From Rhodocyclales bacterium (GTDB lineage Bacteria > Pseudomonadota > Gammaproteobacteria > Burkholderiales > Rhodocyclaceae), in contig JACRPB010000177.1 of assembly GCA_016214175.1 (NCBI GenBank), positions 1 through 39,090 on the forward strand: 39,090 bases of DNA. The letters are read 5' to 3'. The translations under genes were made by a program, and so were the position numbers. This document shows, piece after piece, positions 28,522 to 38,612 of this stretch. Within the stretch, counting starts at the first letter, position 1. Every line of letters begins with the position of its first letter. The notes beneath the pieces are model-generated. The model saw only the letters and a list, made by a program, of their open reading frames with translations, was not told where the DNA came from and searched no databases.

Positions 28522-31128
28522 ATGACCATGACGGAACTCGTCGCGCCTACCGCCGCACGCCTCAACGTCGGCCACCTGACCCAACGTACCCTGCTCCATT
28601 GCACGCCCGCGACGACCGTGGCGGAGGCGGCGCGGCAAATGAGCGAAACGCATTGCGGCTCGATCATCGTCGTCGACCACGACACGACCGTCGGCATCTG
28701 GACCGAGCGCGACGCCGTCAGCCTCGATCTCGCCGACGCCGGCGTCCTCGACGCCCCGGTGGCGCGCTTCATGTCGGCGCCGGTAATGACCATCCGCGAG
28801 ACCGAATCGATCCAGACCCTGACGCTGCGCCTGGAAAGCCAAGGCTTACGCCATCTGCTGGTCGTCGACGACTACGGCAACCGCGTCGGCATCGTTTCCC
28901 AGACCGACGTCGTCAACAACCAGGGCGTCGAGTTTTTCGTCCAGATGCGCGACGTGGACTCGGTGATGCGCAAGGCGCCGCTGACGGTGTCCGGCGAACT
29001 GCCGCTGGCCGAGATGCTGAAAATGATGCGGCGCTTCAAGCAGGACGCGGTCATCGTCGAGGACGGCGAACGGCTGGGCATCTTCACCGAAACCGATGCG
29101 CTGCGCCAGTTGGGCGCGCGCAACGCGCGGGCGACGGCGCGCGAGGTGGCCTCGTTTCCGCTGCAAACCGTGACGCTGCAAACCAGCCTCTTCAAGGCGC
29201 GCGCCATATTCGCCGAGCGCCACGTGCGCCATCTCGGCGTCACCGACGGCGACAAGCTGGTCGGCGTGCTGACCTACGGCGACATCCTGGTCAGCGTCGA
29301 GCAGGTCTATGTGCGCGAGATGCAGCAGGCGCTCGGCGCCCAGGCGCAGGAACTGCTCTCCTCGCGGCGCACGCTGGCGCTGGCGCAGAAAGTCGCCGAA
29401 TCGACGCTGCATGGCATACTCATCACCGACGCCACCGGCTTCATCGAGTCGATCAACCCCGCCTTCACCGCGATCACCGGCTATGCCCCGGCCGAAGTCG
29501 TCGGCCGCAATCCGCGCCTGCTCAAGTCCGGCCAGCACGACGACGCCTTCTACCGCCAGATGTACGAGGCGCTCGCGCGCCACGGCGTCTGGCACGGCGA
29601 GATCGCGAACCGCCGCAAGAACGGCGAGATCTACCCCTGCCAGATGACCATCACCGTCGTCCGCGGCGACGGCGGCGAGATCGTCAATTACGTCGGCATG
29701 TTCGCCGATCTCACCGAACAGAAGCGCTACCAGGAAGACCTGCAACTGGCGAAGCGCCAGCTCGAAGGCCAGGCCGACCTCAACCGCCTGATGTTGGAAA
29801 CCCTGCCGATCAACGCCTTCATCAAGGACGCCAACGGCCGCTACCTGGCGGTCAACGACCGCGCCGCCGAGTTCTTCGGCTTTTCCAAGGACGACCTGAT
29901 CGGCCGCTCCGACTACGAGATCTTCCCGCTGGAAACGGCCGAGAGCCTGCGCAACTTCGACCGCCAGGCGCGGCAGCTCGGCCATACCTTCATCACCGAA
30001 ACCCGGCTCACCCACCGCGGCGCCGAATCCTTCCAGCTCGTGCACAAGCGCGCCGTGGTGATCCAGGGCGAGCATTACGTGATCGGCGCCGCCGTCGACA
30101 TCACCGAGCGCAAGCAGGCGGAGCGGCGCCTGGAGGACGAGCGCGCCGTGCTGACCATGATCGCCCGCGGCAGCCCGCTGGCCGAAGTGCTCGACGCCAT
30201 TTGCGTGCGCGTCGAGCACCATCTGCACGGCGGCGTCGCCGCCATCATGACGCTCGACGCCGACGGCGTGCACCTGCGGCACGGCGCCGCGCCCGGCCTG
30301 GCGCCGGCCTTCATCGGCGCCATCGACGGTCTCGACGTCGGTCCGCTCGACGCTTCCTGCGGCGCGGCGGTATACACGCGACGGCAGGCAGTGGTCGAGG
30401 ACATCGCCAGCGACCCGCGCTGGGAGCGCCTGCGCGAAGCCGCCGAGCTGCAGGGCTTGCGCGCCTGCTGGTCGACGCCGATCGTCGCCAGCGACGATCA
30501 GGTGCTCGGCACCTTCGCCCTGTACTTCCGCGCGCCGCGCCGGCCCGGCGCGTTCGAACTGACGCTGATCGAACACGTCACCGCGCTTGCCGCCATCGCC
30601 CTCGAACGCGCCCAGGCCACCGAGCAGTTGCACCGCATGGCGACCACCGACATGCTGACCAACATCCCGAACCGGCGGCACTTCTTCGCCATCAGCCAGC
30701 ACGAAGCGACGCGCGTCGGCCGCTCCGGCCAGCCGCTGACGCTGTGCATGATCGACATCGACGGCTTCAAGGCCATCAACGACACCTACGGCCATCCCGC
30801 CGGCGATGAGGTGCTGCGGCAGCTTGCCGCCGTCATGGGGCGCTCGACCCGCAACGTGGACGTCTGCGGACGCCTCGGCGGCGAGGAATTCGCCATCCTG
30901 CTGCCGGGAACGGATCTCGAAGCCGCCCGCCAGGTCGCCGAACGCCTGCGCGAGGATGTCGCCGGCGCCCGCTTCGCCGTCGGCGGCGACGTGACGATCG
31001 GCATCACGGTCAGCATCGGCATTTGCCAGCTCGCGGCGCCGGAAGCGCTCGACCAGCTCATGATCCGCGCCGACCAGGCACTCTACGCGGCCAAGCGCGC
31101 CGGCCGCAACCGGGTCGTTTCCGGCTAG
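28522..31128 (+). CDS. Diguanylate cyclase with four CBS, two PAS and one GAF domain
   Basis: 868 residues from ATG 28522; the track's TTG at 28501 is less likely. Order: two CBS pairs (about 15-130 and 137-262; e.g. GSIIVVDHDTTVGIWTERDAV, HLLVVDDYGNRVGIVSQTDVV), PAS (about 287-405, ILITDATGFIESINPAFTAITGY), PAS (about 425-535, FIKDANGRYLAVNDRAAEFFG), GAF (about 555-690) and GGDEF (about 700-865). The active site is GGEEF, with an inhibitory I-site RNVD exactly five residues before it. There is no transmembrane segment. It should make c-di-GMP, with input from adenine nucleotides (CBS), PAS ligands and GAF. It is followed after 5 bases by glucokinase, suggesting co-transcription. Confidence 0.95.
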   Translation: MTMTELVAPTAARLNVGHLTQRTLLHCTPATTVAEAARQMSETHCGSIIVVDHDTTVGIWTERDAVSLDLADAGVLDAPVARFMSAPVMTIRETESIQTLTLRLESQGLRHLLVVDDYGNRVGIVSQTDVVNNQGVEFFVQMRDVDSVMRKAPLTVSGELPLAEMLKMMRRFKQDAVIVEDGERLGIFTETDALRQLGARNARATAREVASFPLQTVTLQTSLFKARAIFAERHVRHLGVTDGDKLVGVLTYGDILVSVEQVYVREMQQALGAQAQELLSSRRTLALAQKVAESTLHGILITDATGFIESINPAFTAITGYAPAEVVGRNPRLLKSGQHDDAFYRQMYEALARHGVWHGEIANRRKNGEIYPCQMTITVVRGDGGEIVNYVGMFADLTEQKRYQEDLQLAKRQLEGQADLNRLMLETLPINAFIKDANGRYLAVNDRAAEFFGFSKDDLIGRSDYEIFPLETAESLRNFDRQARQLGHTFITETRLTHRGAESFQLVHKRAVVIQGEHYVIGAAVDITERKQAERRLEDERAVLTMIARGSPLAEVLDAICVRVEHHLHGGVAAIMTLDADGVHLRHGAAPGLAPAFIGAIDGLDVGPLDASCGAAVYTRRQAVVEDIASDPRWERLREAAELQGLRACWSTPIVASDDQVLGTFALYFRAPRRPGAFELTLIEHVTALAAIALERAQATEQLHRMATTDMLTNIPNRRHFFAISQHEATRVGRSGQPLTLCMIDIDGFKAINDTYGHPAGDEVLRQLAAVMGRSTRNVDVCGRLGGEEFAILLPGTDLEAARQVAERLREDVAGARFAVGGDVTIGITVSIGICQLAAPEALDQLMIRADQALYAAKRAGRNRVVSG

Positions 31129-31133
31129 GCGCC

Positions 31134-32075
31134 ATGGCCATCCTGTGCGGCGACGTCGGCGGCACCAAGGCCTTGTTCGGCATTGCCGACATCGCCGCGG
31201 GCAAGCCGCAGTTCGTGTTTCGCCGCCGCTACGTCTGCGCCGATTACCCAAGCTTCGAGGCATTGTTCGAGCAGTTCCGACGCGACGCCGCTGCGTTCGC
31301 CGTCGCCGGCGGCTGCCTGGCCGTCGCCGGCCCGATCGATGACGACGGTCTCGGCGCCGGAATCACCAACCTGCCCTGGCGCGTCGATGCCCGCAGCGCC
31401 GGCGCCGCTTTCGGCCTGCCGCCGCTGGCGCTGGCCAACGATTTCGCCGCCGCCGCCGCGGGCATCGGCAGCGTCGCAGCCGATGCGCTGGTCACGCTAC
31501 AGGCCGGTGCCCCGCTGGCCGCGGGCGTGCGTCTGGTCATCGGCGCCGGCACCGGGCTCGGCATGGCGATCCTGGCGCCCGGCGCCGAGGGCCATCGCGT
31601 TTTGCCCGGCGAAGGCGGCCACGTCGGCTTCTCGCCGCAGGACGGCGACCAGGGGCGCGTGCATGCGGCGCTGCTCGCCGCGCATGGGCGCGTCACGGCC
31701 GAGCGCGTAATCTCGGGACCCGGCATCGCGGCGATCCATCGCGCGCTTGCCGGCGAAGACGCCGCCGCGGCCGACATTGCGCATCGAGCGATGCAAGGAG
31801 AGGCTGCGGCGCAACGAAGTCTGAACTGCTTTCTTGGCGCCTACGGCGCCTACGCCGGCGACATGGCGCTCGCCGTCAATGCGCGCGGCGGCGTCTATCT
31901 GGCCGGCGGCATCGCGGCAAAAATCCTGCCGCTGATGCAGGCGGGACCGTTCATGGCAGCCTTCGCCGCCAAGGCCGAGCATGCGGCGCTGGCCGCGCGC
32001 ATGCCGGTGCACGTCGTCACCGATCCCGAACTCGGCCTCAAAGGCGCCGCGACCCTCGCCGCGCGGGAATCGTAG
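31134..32075 (+). CDS. glk: Glucokinase
   Basis: 313 residues, ATG 31134. N-terminal LCGDVGGTKALFGIAD is the phosphate-1 motif. The glucose-binding region ITNLPWRVDA...LALANDFAAAAAGI contains the catalytic Asp (ND). Then VIGAGTGLGMAILAPG, LPGEGGHVGFSPQD (Glu/His of the E. coli Glk type) and GGVYLAGGIAAKILP. It phosphorylates glucose to glucose-6-phosphate. It lies 5 bases after the cyclase gene and just before the glycogen genes, so it could recycle glucose freed by glycogen debranching, which is inference. Confidence 0.93.
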   Translation: MAILCGDVGGTKALFGIADIAAGKPQFVFRRRYVCADYPSFEALFEQFRRDAAAFAVAGGCLAVAGPIDDDGLGAGITNLPWRVDARSAGAAFGLPPLALANDFAAAAAGIGSVAADALVTLQAGAPLAAGVRLVIGAGTGLGMAILAPGAEGHRVLPGEGGHVGFSPQDGDQGRVHAALLAAHGRVTAERVISGPGIAAIHRALAGEDAAAADIAHRAMQGEAAAQRSLNCFLGAYGAYAGDMALAVNARGGVYLAGGIAAKILPLMQAGPFMAAFAAKAEHAALAARMPVHVVTDPELGLKGAATLAARES

Positions 32076-32217
32076 AGCCTGCCGCAAGATCGCGCGTGCG
32101 CGACGCGGGCCGGATCATGCTCCACGTCAACTGCATGGCAATCCGGCCTTGACCTGGTCAAGCGCCTGAAATATGGTGGAAGTATATTTGCAGAACTACA
32201 ACTCAGGAGGATCAGGT

Positions 32218-32577
32218 ATGCCCGCCCCCACGAAGGCCAAGTCGAGCAAGACCGCTACCGTACTGCCGGCCAAGAAGGCAGCGCAGCCCGCCGTGGCGAA
32301 GAAAGCTGCCGTAGCGAAGAAGGCTGCCGCACCGGCAAAGCCCGCCGCATCGAAGAAGGCTGCGGCACCGGCAAAACCCGCCGCGGCCAAGGCGGCCAAG
32401 GTGACCAGCCGCGCGCGTGCGGAGGTGCCGGCCGAGCAGCGGCGCAACTATGTCGAGGTCGCGGCCTATTACATCGCCGAGCGGCACGGGTTTACGCCCG
32501 GGCGCGAACTCGACGATTGGGCTTCGGCCGAGACCGAGATCGACCGCCTGCTGCGCGAAGGCCTGCTCAATCCCTGA
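32218..32577 (+). CDS. DUF2934 protein with a lysine/alanine-rich histone H1-like tail
   Basis: 119 residues from ATG 32218, with AGGAGG 9 bases upstream; the track's start at 32173 is upstream of this site. Residues 1-75 are repeats of A-K-K-A and A-A-P-A-K-P, like the tails of bacterial histone H1-like proteins (AlgP, Hc1). Residues about 80-119 ([38 protein letters not shown]) are a DUF2934 domain of unknown function. The tail likely binds DNA or RNA non-specifically. Its stop codon overlaps the convergent glgB by 11 bases. The 142-base gap before it has no gene. Confidence 0.85.
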   Translation: MPAPTKAKSSKTATVLPAKKAAQPAVAKKAAVAKKAAAPAKPAASKKAAAPAKPAAAKAAKVTSRARAEVPAEQRRNYVEVAAYYIAERHGFTPGRELDDWASAETEIDRLLREGLLNP

Positions 32578-34489
32578 CCAGGACGACGGCCGCCAGCGGC
32601 GGCAGCGTCAGCGTCAGCGAAGCAGGCCGCCCCATCCAGGGTTGGTCGATGGCGACCAGGCCGTCGGCGTTGCCGAGGTCGCTGCCGCCGTAATAGCGGG
32701 AGTCGCTGTTCAACAATTCCCGGTAGCGGCCGGTCTGCGGCAGGCCGATGCGGTAGCCGGTCCGCGGCACGGGCGTGAAGTTGAGCATGACGGCGACGAA
32801 GCTGCCGTCGCGCGCATGGCGCAGCCAGCCGACCACCGATTGATCGGCGTCGTGACAGTCGATCCAGGAAAATCCGGCGCCGTCGAAGTCCTGGTCGTGC
32901 AGGGCCGGCAGCGCCGCATGGAGTTTGTTGAGGTCGCGCACCAGCGCCTGCACGCCGGCATGGAGCGGCCATTGCAGCAAGTGCCAGGGCAGTTCCTCGT
33001 TGCTGCGCCATTCGCTGGTCTGGCCGATTTCGTTGCCCATGAAGGAGAGTTTCTTGCCCGGAGCCGTCGCTTGATACGCGAGCAGCAACCGCAGATTGGC
33101 GAAGCGCTGCCATTCGACGCCCGGCATCTTGCCGACCAGCGAGCTCTTGCCGTGTACGACCTCGTCGTGGGAAAAAGGCAGGACGAAGTTCTCGCTGTAG
33201 GCGTAGAGCTGGCCGAAGGTGAGGCGCTCGTGGTGATAGCGCCGATGCACGGGGTCCTGTTGCGCATAGGCGAGGGTGTCGTTCATCCAGCCCATGTTCC
33301 ATTTCATCGAGAAGCCGAGGCCGCCGAGGTGCACCGGCCGCGACACCATCGGCCAGGCCGTCGATTCCTCGGCGATGGTCAGGGCGCCGGGGAAATCGCG
33401 ATGCACCATGGCGTTCATTTCGCGCAGAAAGTCGATGGCCTCGATGTTCTCGCGCCCGCCGTAGCGGTTGGGCAGCCACTCGCCGGCCTTGCGGGAATAG
33501 TCGAGATACAGCATCGAGGCGACGGCGTCGACGCGCAGCCCGTCGGCGTGGAACTCGGACAGCCACCAATGGGCCGAAGACAGCAGAAAGCTCTTGACCT
33601 CGTTGCGACCGAAGTTGAAGACGTAGGTGCCCCAGTCGGGGTGCATCTTGAGGCGCGGATCTTCGTGTTCGAAGAGCGCCGTGCCGTCGAAGTGGGCGAG
33701 CGCCCAGGCATCCCGCGGGAAATGCCCCGGCACCCAGTCGAGGATGACGCCGATGCCGGCGGCGTGGCAACGGTCGATGAGGAACTTGAGGTCGGCGGCG
33801 GAGCCGTGGCGGCTGGTCGGCGCGAAGTAGCCGGTGCATTGGTAGCCCCAGGACTCGTCGAGCGGATGCTCCATCAGCGGCATGAACTCGATGTGGGTGT
33901 AGCCGAGATCGGCGACGTAGGGCACCAGACGCTCGGCCAGTTCGCGGTAGCTGTAGAAGCGGCCGTCGGCGTGGCGCATCCAGGAGCCGGCATGGACTTC
34001 ATAGACGCTCATCGGCGCGTGCAGCCAGTCGCGGTCGGCGCGGCGTTGGTGCCAGGCGGCATCGGTCCAGGCGTAATCGGCCGGCGCGACGACGACGGAA
34101 GCCGTCGCCGGACGCAGTTCGCAGGCGCGGGCGTAGGGGTCGGCCTTGACCAGCAGCGCGCCGCTGTGGCGGTTGCGGATTTCGAACTTGTAGAGCGCGC
34201 CGGCAACCAGACCGGGAACATGGATTTCCCAGACGCCCGAATCGCCGAGGCAGCGCAAGCGATGAACGCGCCCGTCCCAGCGGTTGAAATCGCCGACGAC
34301 GGCGACCTGGTCTGCGTTCGGCGCCCAGACGCGGAAGGCGACGTCGGTCGCATCGGGCAAGGCGCCGAGAAGGCGGTAGGATTGGTAGTTGGTGCCCTGG
34401 CTGAAAAGATAGAGATCGTGGTCGCTGGCCGACGATGCCGCGCCGCCGGCGGGCGCCGCGGCGATTGAATTATTGGATGCGTCGATCAT
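32567..34489 (-). CDS. glgB: 1,4-alpha-glucan branching enzyme
   Basis: 640 residues from ATG 34489 ([16 protein letters not shown]); the track's 97-residue extension overlaps glgC and is rejected. It makes alpha-1,6 branches in glycogen. CBM48/E-set domain (about 28-130, [36 protein letters not shown]), GH13 barrel with [11 protein letters not shown], nucleophile D321 in [16 protein letters not shown], acid E374 in LTIAEEST, third acid in [10 protein letters not shown], then a C-terminal all-beta domain. It lacks the extra N-terminal N1 domain of E. coli GlgB (about 730 residues), so it is the shorter class. It is divergent from glgC with only 49 bases between the starts. Confidence 0.96.
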   Translation of the reverse strand: MIDASNNSIAAAPAGGAASSASDHDLYLFSQGTNYQSYRLLGALPDATDVAFRVWAPNADQVAVVGDFNRWDGRVHRLRCLGDSGVWEIHVPGLVAGALYKFEIRNRHSGALLVKADPYARACELRPATASVVVAPADYAWTDAAWHQRRADRDWLHAPMSVYEVHAGSWMRHADGRFYSYRELAERLVPYVADLGYTHIEFMPLMEHPLDESWGYQCTGYFAPTSRHGSAADLKFLIDRCHAAGIGVILDWVPGHFPRDAWALAHFDGTALFEHEDPRLKMHPDWGTYVFNFGRNEVKSFLLSSAHWWLSEFHADGLRVDAVASMLYLDYSRKAGEWLPNRYGGRENIEAIDFLREMNAMVHRDFPGALTIAEESTAWPMVSRPVHLGGLGFSMKWNMGWMNDTLAYAQQDPVHRRYHHERLTFGQLYAYSENFVLPFSHDEVVHGKSSLVGKMPGVEWQRFANLRLLLAYQATAPGKKLSFMGNEIGQTSEWRSNEELPWHLLQWPLHAGVQALVRDLNKLHAALPALHDQDFDGAGFSWIDCHDADQSVVGWLRHARDGSFVAVMLNFTPVPRTGYRIGLPQTGRYRELLNSDSRYYGGSDLGNADGLVAIDQPWMGRPASLTLTLPPLAAVVLVRD

Positions 34490-34538
34490 CGTCCACTTTC
34501 GTTGATTTGCAGCTATTGTAGCGGCGGAGGAGATGCCC

Positions 34539-35843
<1,305 letters not shown>

Positions 35844-35904
35844 CGCGCCGCGGTTCATCCACCCCGATGACGACACGCACGCCCCGGACTCCCCTATCGT
35901 CGCC

Positions 35905-37596
35905 ATGACCGAACGCCGCCTCGACCTCGTCTTCCTCTGGCACATGCACCAGCCGGACTACCGCGACCACGCCAGCGGCGAGTTCGTGCTGCCCTGGGTC
36001 CTGCTGCATGCGATCAAGGACTACACCGACATGGCAGCGCATCTGGAGCGCCATCCGCAAGTTCGCGCCGTCGTCAATTTCGTGCCTATCCTGCTCGACC
36101 AGATCGAGGACTATTGCGAGCAGATCGACAGTGCCCGCTACCGCGATCCGCTGTTGCGGCTGCTGGCCCAGCCCGATCTCGACCGCATCGACCTCGACGA
36201 CCGGCGCCTGCTGCTGAAGACCTGCTTTCTCAACAGCCACAGCACGATGCTTGCGCCCTTCCCGCACTATCTGCGGTTGCACAAGCTCTACAGCCACGTC
36301 GTCAAGGAAGAGGGCGAAGCCGCGCTCGGCTATCTGTCGGGCGCCTATTACGGCGATCTCGTCACCTGGTATTTCCTCGCCTGGTCCGGCGAAACCGAAA
36401 GGCGCCGCCAGCCGCTGCTGGCGAACCTGATGACCAAGGGCGACCATTTCGACCACGGCGACCGCCTGCAACTGCTGGCCTGGATCGGCGCCACGCTGAA
36501 AGGCCTGGTGCCGCGCTACCGCGCCCTGCAGGAACGCGGCCAGATCGAGCTCTCGACGACGCCGCACACCCATCCGCTCGGCCCGCTGCTGCTGGACTTC
36601 GCCGCCGCCAGGGAAAGCCTGCCCGACGCGCAACTACCAGAGGCGCGGGGCTTTCCGGGCGGGCGCTCGCGCCTCGAAGCCCATATGGAACGGGCGAAGG
36701 CCAGCCATGCGGCACGCTTCGGCAGGCTGCCGGTCGGCATGTGGCCGGCCGAGGGCGCGGTATCGACCGGCCTCGCCGTGCTCTTCGCCGAGCACGGCTG
36801 CCGCTGGATCGCCAGCGGCGAGGGCGTGCTCAGGAACAGCCTGCGCGACGCCAAGCTGCCCGACCAGCGCGCCGCCTATCGGCCCTGGCGCCTGGCCGAC
36901 TGCCCCGATCTCAGGCTGTTTTTCCGCGACGAACGGCTGTCCGACCTGATCGGCTTCGAGTATGCGAAATGGCACGGCCGCGACGCCGCGCGCGACTTCG
37001 TCGCCAAGCTCGAAGACATCCTCGCCGCGGCGCCGGCCGGCGAGACGCCCGCCGTCGGCATCGTCCTCGACGGCGAAAACGCCTGGGAGCACTATCCCTA
37101 CAACGGCTACTACTTCTTCGACGATCTCTACGCCCTGATCGAGGCCCACCCGACGATCCGCAGCACCACCTACGCCGAAATCGTCGGCCGCGCAGCGCCG
37201 CCGCCCTGCGGCACGCTGCCGCGCCTGACCGCCGGCAGTTGGGTCTACGGTTCGCTATCCACCTGGATCGGCGATGCCGACAAGAACCTGGCCTGGGATC
37301 TACTCTGCGAAGCCAAGCAGAGCTACGACCTTGTCCTCGCCAGCGGCCGCCTCGACGCCGCCGAAGCCGCCGCGGCCCAGGCGCAGTTGGCGGTATGCGA
37401 AAGCTCGGACTGGTTCTGGTGGTTCGGCGACTACAACCCGGCGCACGCCGTCGCCAGCTTCGACCAGCTCTACCGCCGCAATCTGGCCAACCTCTACCGC
37501 CTGCTCAAGTTGGCGCCGCCGGCCGAACTCGACGCCGCCATCTCCGCCGGCAGCCGCGACGCCGCCGGCGACGGCACCATGCGGAGGGCGACATGA
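35905..37596 (+). CDS. Glycoside hydrolase family 57 protein (alpha-amylase/branching type)
   Basis: 563 residues from ATG 35905, 61 bases after glgC. GH57 marks: N-terminal LVFLWHMHQPDYRD (His-x-His-Gln-Pro), NFVPILLDQIEDY, the HTHPLGPLLLD block, GMWPAEGAVS with the probable nucleophile Glu, and LDGENAWEHYPYNGYYFFDDLY with the probable Asp acid. It likely cuts or rearranges alpha-glucans as part of glycogen metabolism. Its stop codon overlaps an ATG (ATGA at 37593), suggesting that another gene of the operon once followed; after about 70 bases foreign repeats begin. Confidence 0.92.
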   Translation: MTERRLDLVFLWHMHQPDYRDHASGEFVLPWVLLHAIKDYTDMAAHLERHPQVRAVVNFVPILLDQIEDYCEQIDSARYRDPLLRLLAQPDLDRIDLDDRRLLLKTCFLNSHSTMLAPFPHYLRLHKLYSHVVKEEGEAALGYLSGAYYGDLVTWYFLAWSGETERRRQPLLANLMTKGDHFDHGDRLQLLAWIGATLKGLVPRYRALQERGQIELSTTPHTHPLGPLLLDFAAARESLPDAQLPEARGFPGGRSRLEAHMERAKASHAARFGRLPVGMWPAEGAVSTGLAVLFAEHGCRWIASGEGVLRNSLRDAKLPDQRAAYRPWRLADCPDLRLFFRDERLSDLIGFEYAKWHGRDAARDFVAKLEDILAAAPAGETPAVGIVLDGENAWEHYPYNGYYFFDDLYALIEAHPTIRSTTYAEIVGRAAPPPCGTLPRLTAGSWVYGSLSTWIGDADKNLAWDLLCEAKQSYDLVLASGRLDAAEAAAAQAQLAVCESSDWFWWFGDYNPAHAVASFDQLYRRNLANLYRLLKLAPPAELDAAISAGSRDAAGDGTMRRAT

Positions 37597-37663
37597 GGGC
37601 CGCGTCCGTGCGCCGTGCCGTTTTTGAGGTTCACTGCCACCGACGTATCCGGCCACGGATGGC
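37593..37663 (+). pseudogene. Possible 5' remnant of the next glycogen-operon gene, cut by repeats
   Basis: An ATG overlapping the GH57 stop (ATGA) opens MRAASVRRAVFEVHCHRRIR before the sequence enters the 162-bp repeats at 37664. In a tight operon this overlap usually marks the next start codon. The short peptide matches no family that I recognise, so the remnant call is an inference from position alone. Confidence 0.3.
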
Positions 37664-37986
37664 GGGTGTCCGGTTCCCGCAAGTAAAGGAGGAGGGCCGG
37701 CGCCTTTTCGGCCCGGGGGACATGGAGGGAATCGGACACCCGCCGGCCGTGGCGTGCGGACAGGACTTCCTCTTCTGCAGCAACACGAGGCCTACTTGAC
37801 GTTATCCATCTATCGAAACCGCAACGGGTGTCCGATTCCCGCAAGTAAAGGAGGAGGGCCGGCGCCTTTTCGGCCCGGGGGACATGGAGGGAATCGGACA
37901 CCCGCCGTCCGTGGCGTGCGGACAGGACTTCCTCTTCTGCAGCAACACGAGGCCTACTTGACGTTAGCCATCTATGGAAACCGCAA
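37664..37986. repeat. Tandem pair of ~162-bp structured repeats at the cassette array edge
   Basis: Copy 1 is 37664-37825 and copy 2 is 37826-37986, with about four mismatches. Each unit holds a long hairpin: GGGTGTCCGATTCCC pairs with GGGAATCGGACACCC (perfect in copy 2, one wobble in copy 1), enclosing an inner stem GGGCCG...CGGCCC. The unit ends ...GGCCTACTTGACGTTA(T/G)CCATCTAT(C/G)GAAACCGCAA, so the repeat runs 23 bases into the first integron cassette, including its ATG (ATC in copy 1). The gap 37597-37973 contains nothing else that looks coding. Confidence 0.9.
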
Positions 37987-38594
37987 TCCTCACATCAATC
38001 GTCGCCGGTTCATCCGCGCTACTTGGCGTTGCATTGACGTCGGCTATTCAGTCACGCACGCAGCGAAACAATCAACAGTTTCAACTCGCGCTCGAATCAT
38101 CGAAACGGGAAAGCGATCTGCGGGAAAAGGAAAGAGTACTCGCACTTGAGCGGCTGGCTGTGGCGCATCGCAAGTTGAATATCATAGGTCGGGAGTTTTC
38201 GCTCACAAGCCTTGACATAAATTGGCGTGCCGAAATGAAAGACTCTGAGTACGACCAACGGTACTTATCCGTGTGCGAGAACGTCGATGAATTGCGGGTC
38301 ATTGCAGGCCTGTACGAAACGTCGTTGATTGAAGACGTCGAGAAAATGTATGGTCAGATGAACATATTCTGGGGCAATTTTAAGAATGTCTTGCGCTTAA
38401 CGAACCTTGGCGAGAAAGTAGACCATACGACTTCGTGCTTCCAGCAAGCGCATGCCACGGCTATTGACATTGGCCGTCAAGCCCAAGCTTTGAAGTCCAA
38501 ACTGTCAGAGCTTGCACGAAGGTATCGAACCGATGGCTAACCCTGCGTTCGAGCGGACCTGCGCGAAAAGCCGCGCAGGCCGCTCACTTCCACG
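37964..38594 (+). mobile_element. Integron gene cassette (631 bp)
   Basis: Bounded on the left by G^TTAGCC (cut after G37963) and on the right by G^TTGGAC (cut after G38594). It contains one ORF filling almost the whole cassette, whose TAA stop lies inside the attC. The cassette's first bases TTAGCC complement its attC R'' box GGCTAAC exactly, as expected if both come from one circular cassette. Base composition is clearly lower in GC than the neighbouring genes. No integrase gene lies in the window. Confidence 0.85.
37974..38540 (+). CDS. Cassette-borne hypothetical protein with N-terminal membrane helix and coiled coil
   Basis: 188 residues. METAILTSIVAGSSALLGVA forms one hydrophobic helix (about 4-25). 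A charged coiled-coil stretch follows (about 30-70, QRNNQQFQLALESSKRESDL), then a mostly helical soluble region without known motifs. Likely an inner-membrane anchored protein with a cytoplasmic helical domain. Its stop TAA falls in the attC R'' box, typical of integron cassettes. No Shine-Dalgarno precedes the ATG, also common in cassettes. I recognise no family. Codon use and GC differ sharply from the host genes to the left, showing transfer. Confidence 0.8.
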   Translation: METAILTSIVAGSSALLGVALTSAIQSRTQRNNQQFQLALESSKRESDLREKERVLALERLAVAHRKLNIIGREFSLTSLDINWRAEMKDSEYDQRYLSVCENVDELRVIAGLYETSLIEDVEKMYGQMNIFWGNFKNVLRLTNLGEKVDHTTSCFQQAHATAIDIGRQAQALKSKLSELARRYRTDG

Positions 38595-38600
38595 TTGGAC
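38535..38600. other. attC recombination site
   Basis: R'' box GGCTAAC (38535-38541) and R' box GTTGGAC (38594-38600, fits GTTRRRY) enclose an imperfect palindrome: GAGCGG-A-CCTGCGCG, loop AAAAGC, CGCGCAGG-CCGCTC. The single unpaired A is the extrahelical base that lets the integrase choose the bottom strand. Total length 66 bases, in the normal attC range. Confidence 0.92.
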
Positions 38601-38612
38601 GTCTTAGTCCGC

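Noticed and set aside
27771-30809. 1012-residue plus-strand ORF
   Set aside because: Arg/Pro-rich out-of-frame reading of thyA and the diguanylate cyclase; no domain recognised.
28846-31263. 805-residue minus-strand ORF
   Set aside because: Antisense shadow of the GGDEF gene.
37664-37963. The 162-bp repeats as attC sites
   Set aside because: The hairpin lacks R''/R' boxes placed around an imperfect palindrome with an extrahelical base; only the terminal G^TTA resembles a core site.
37664-37986. CRISPR array
   Set aside because: Only two copies, a 162-bp period with no unique spacers, and no cas genes.
37494-38149. ORFs reading through the 162-bp repeats on both strands
   Set aside because: They simply translate the repeat twice (e.g. 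SDSLHVPRAEK repeated); no start signal and no family.
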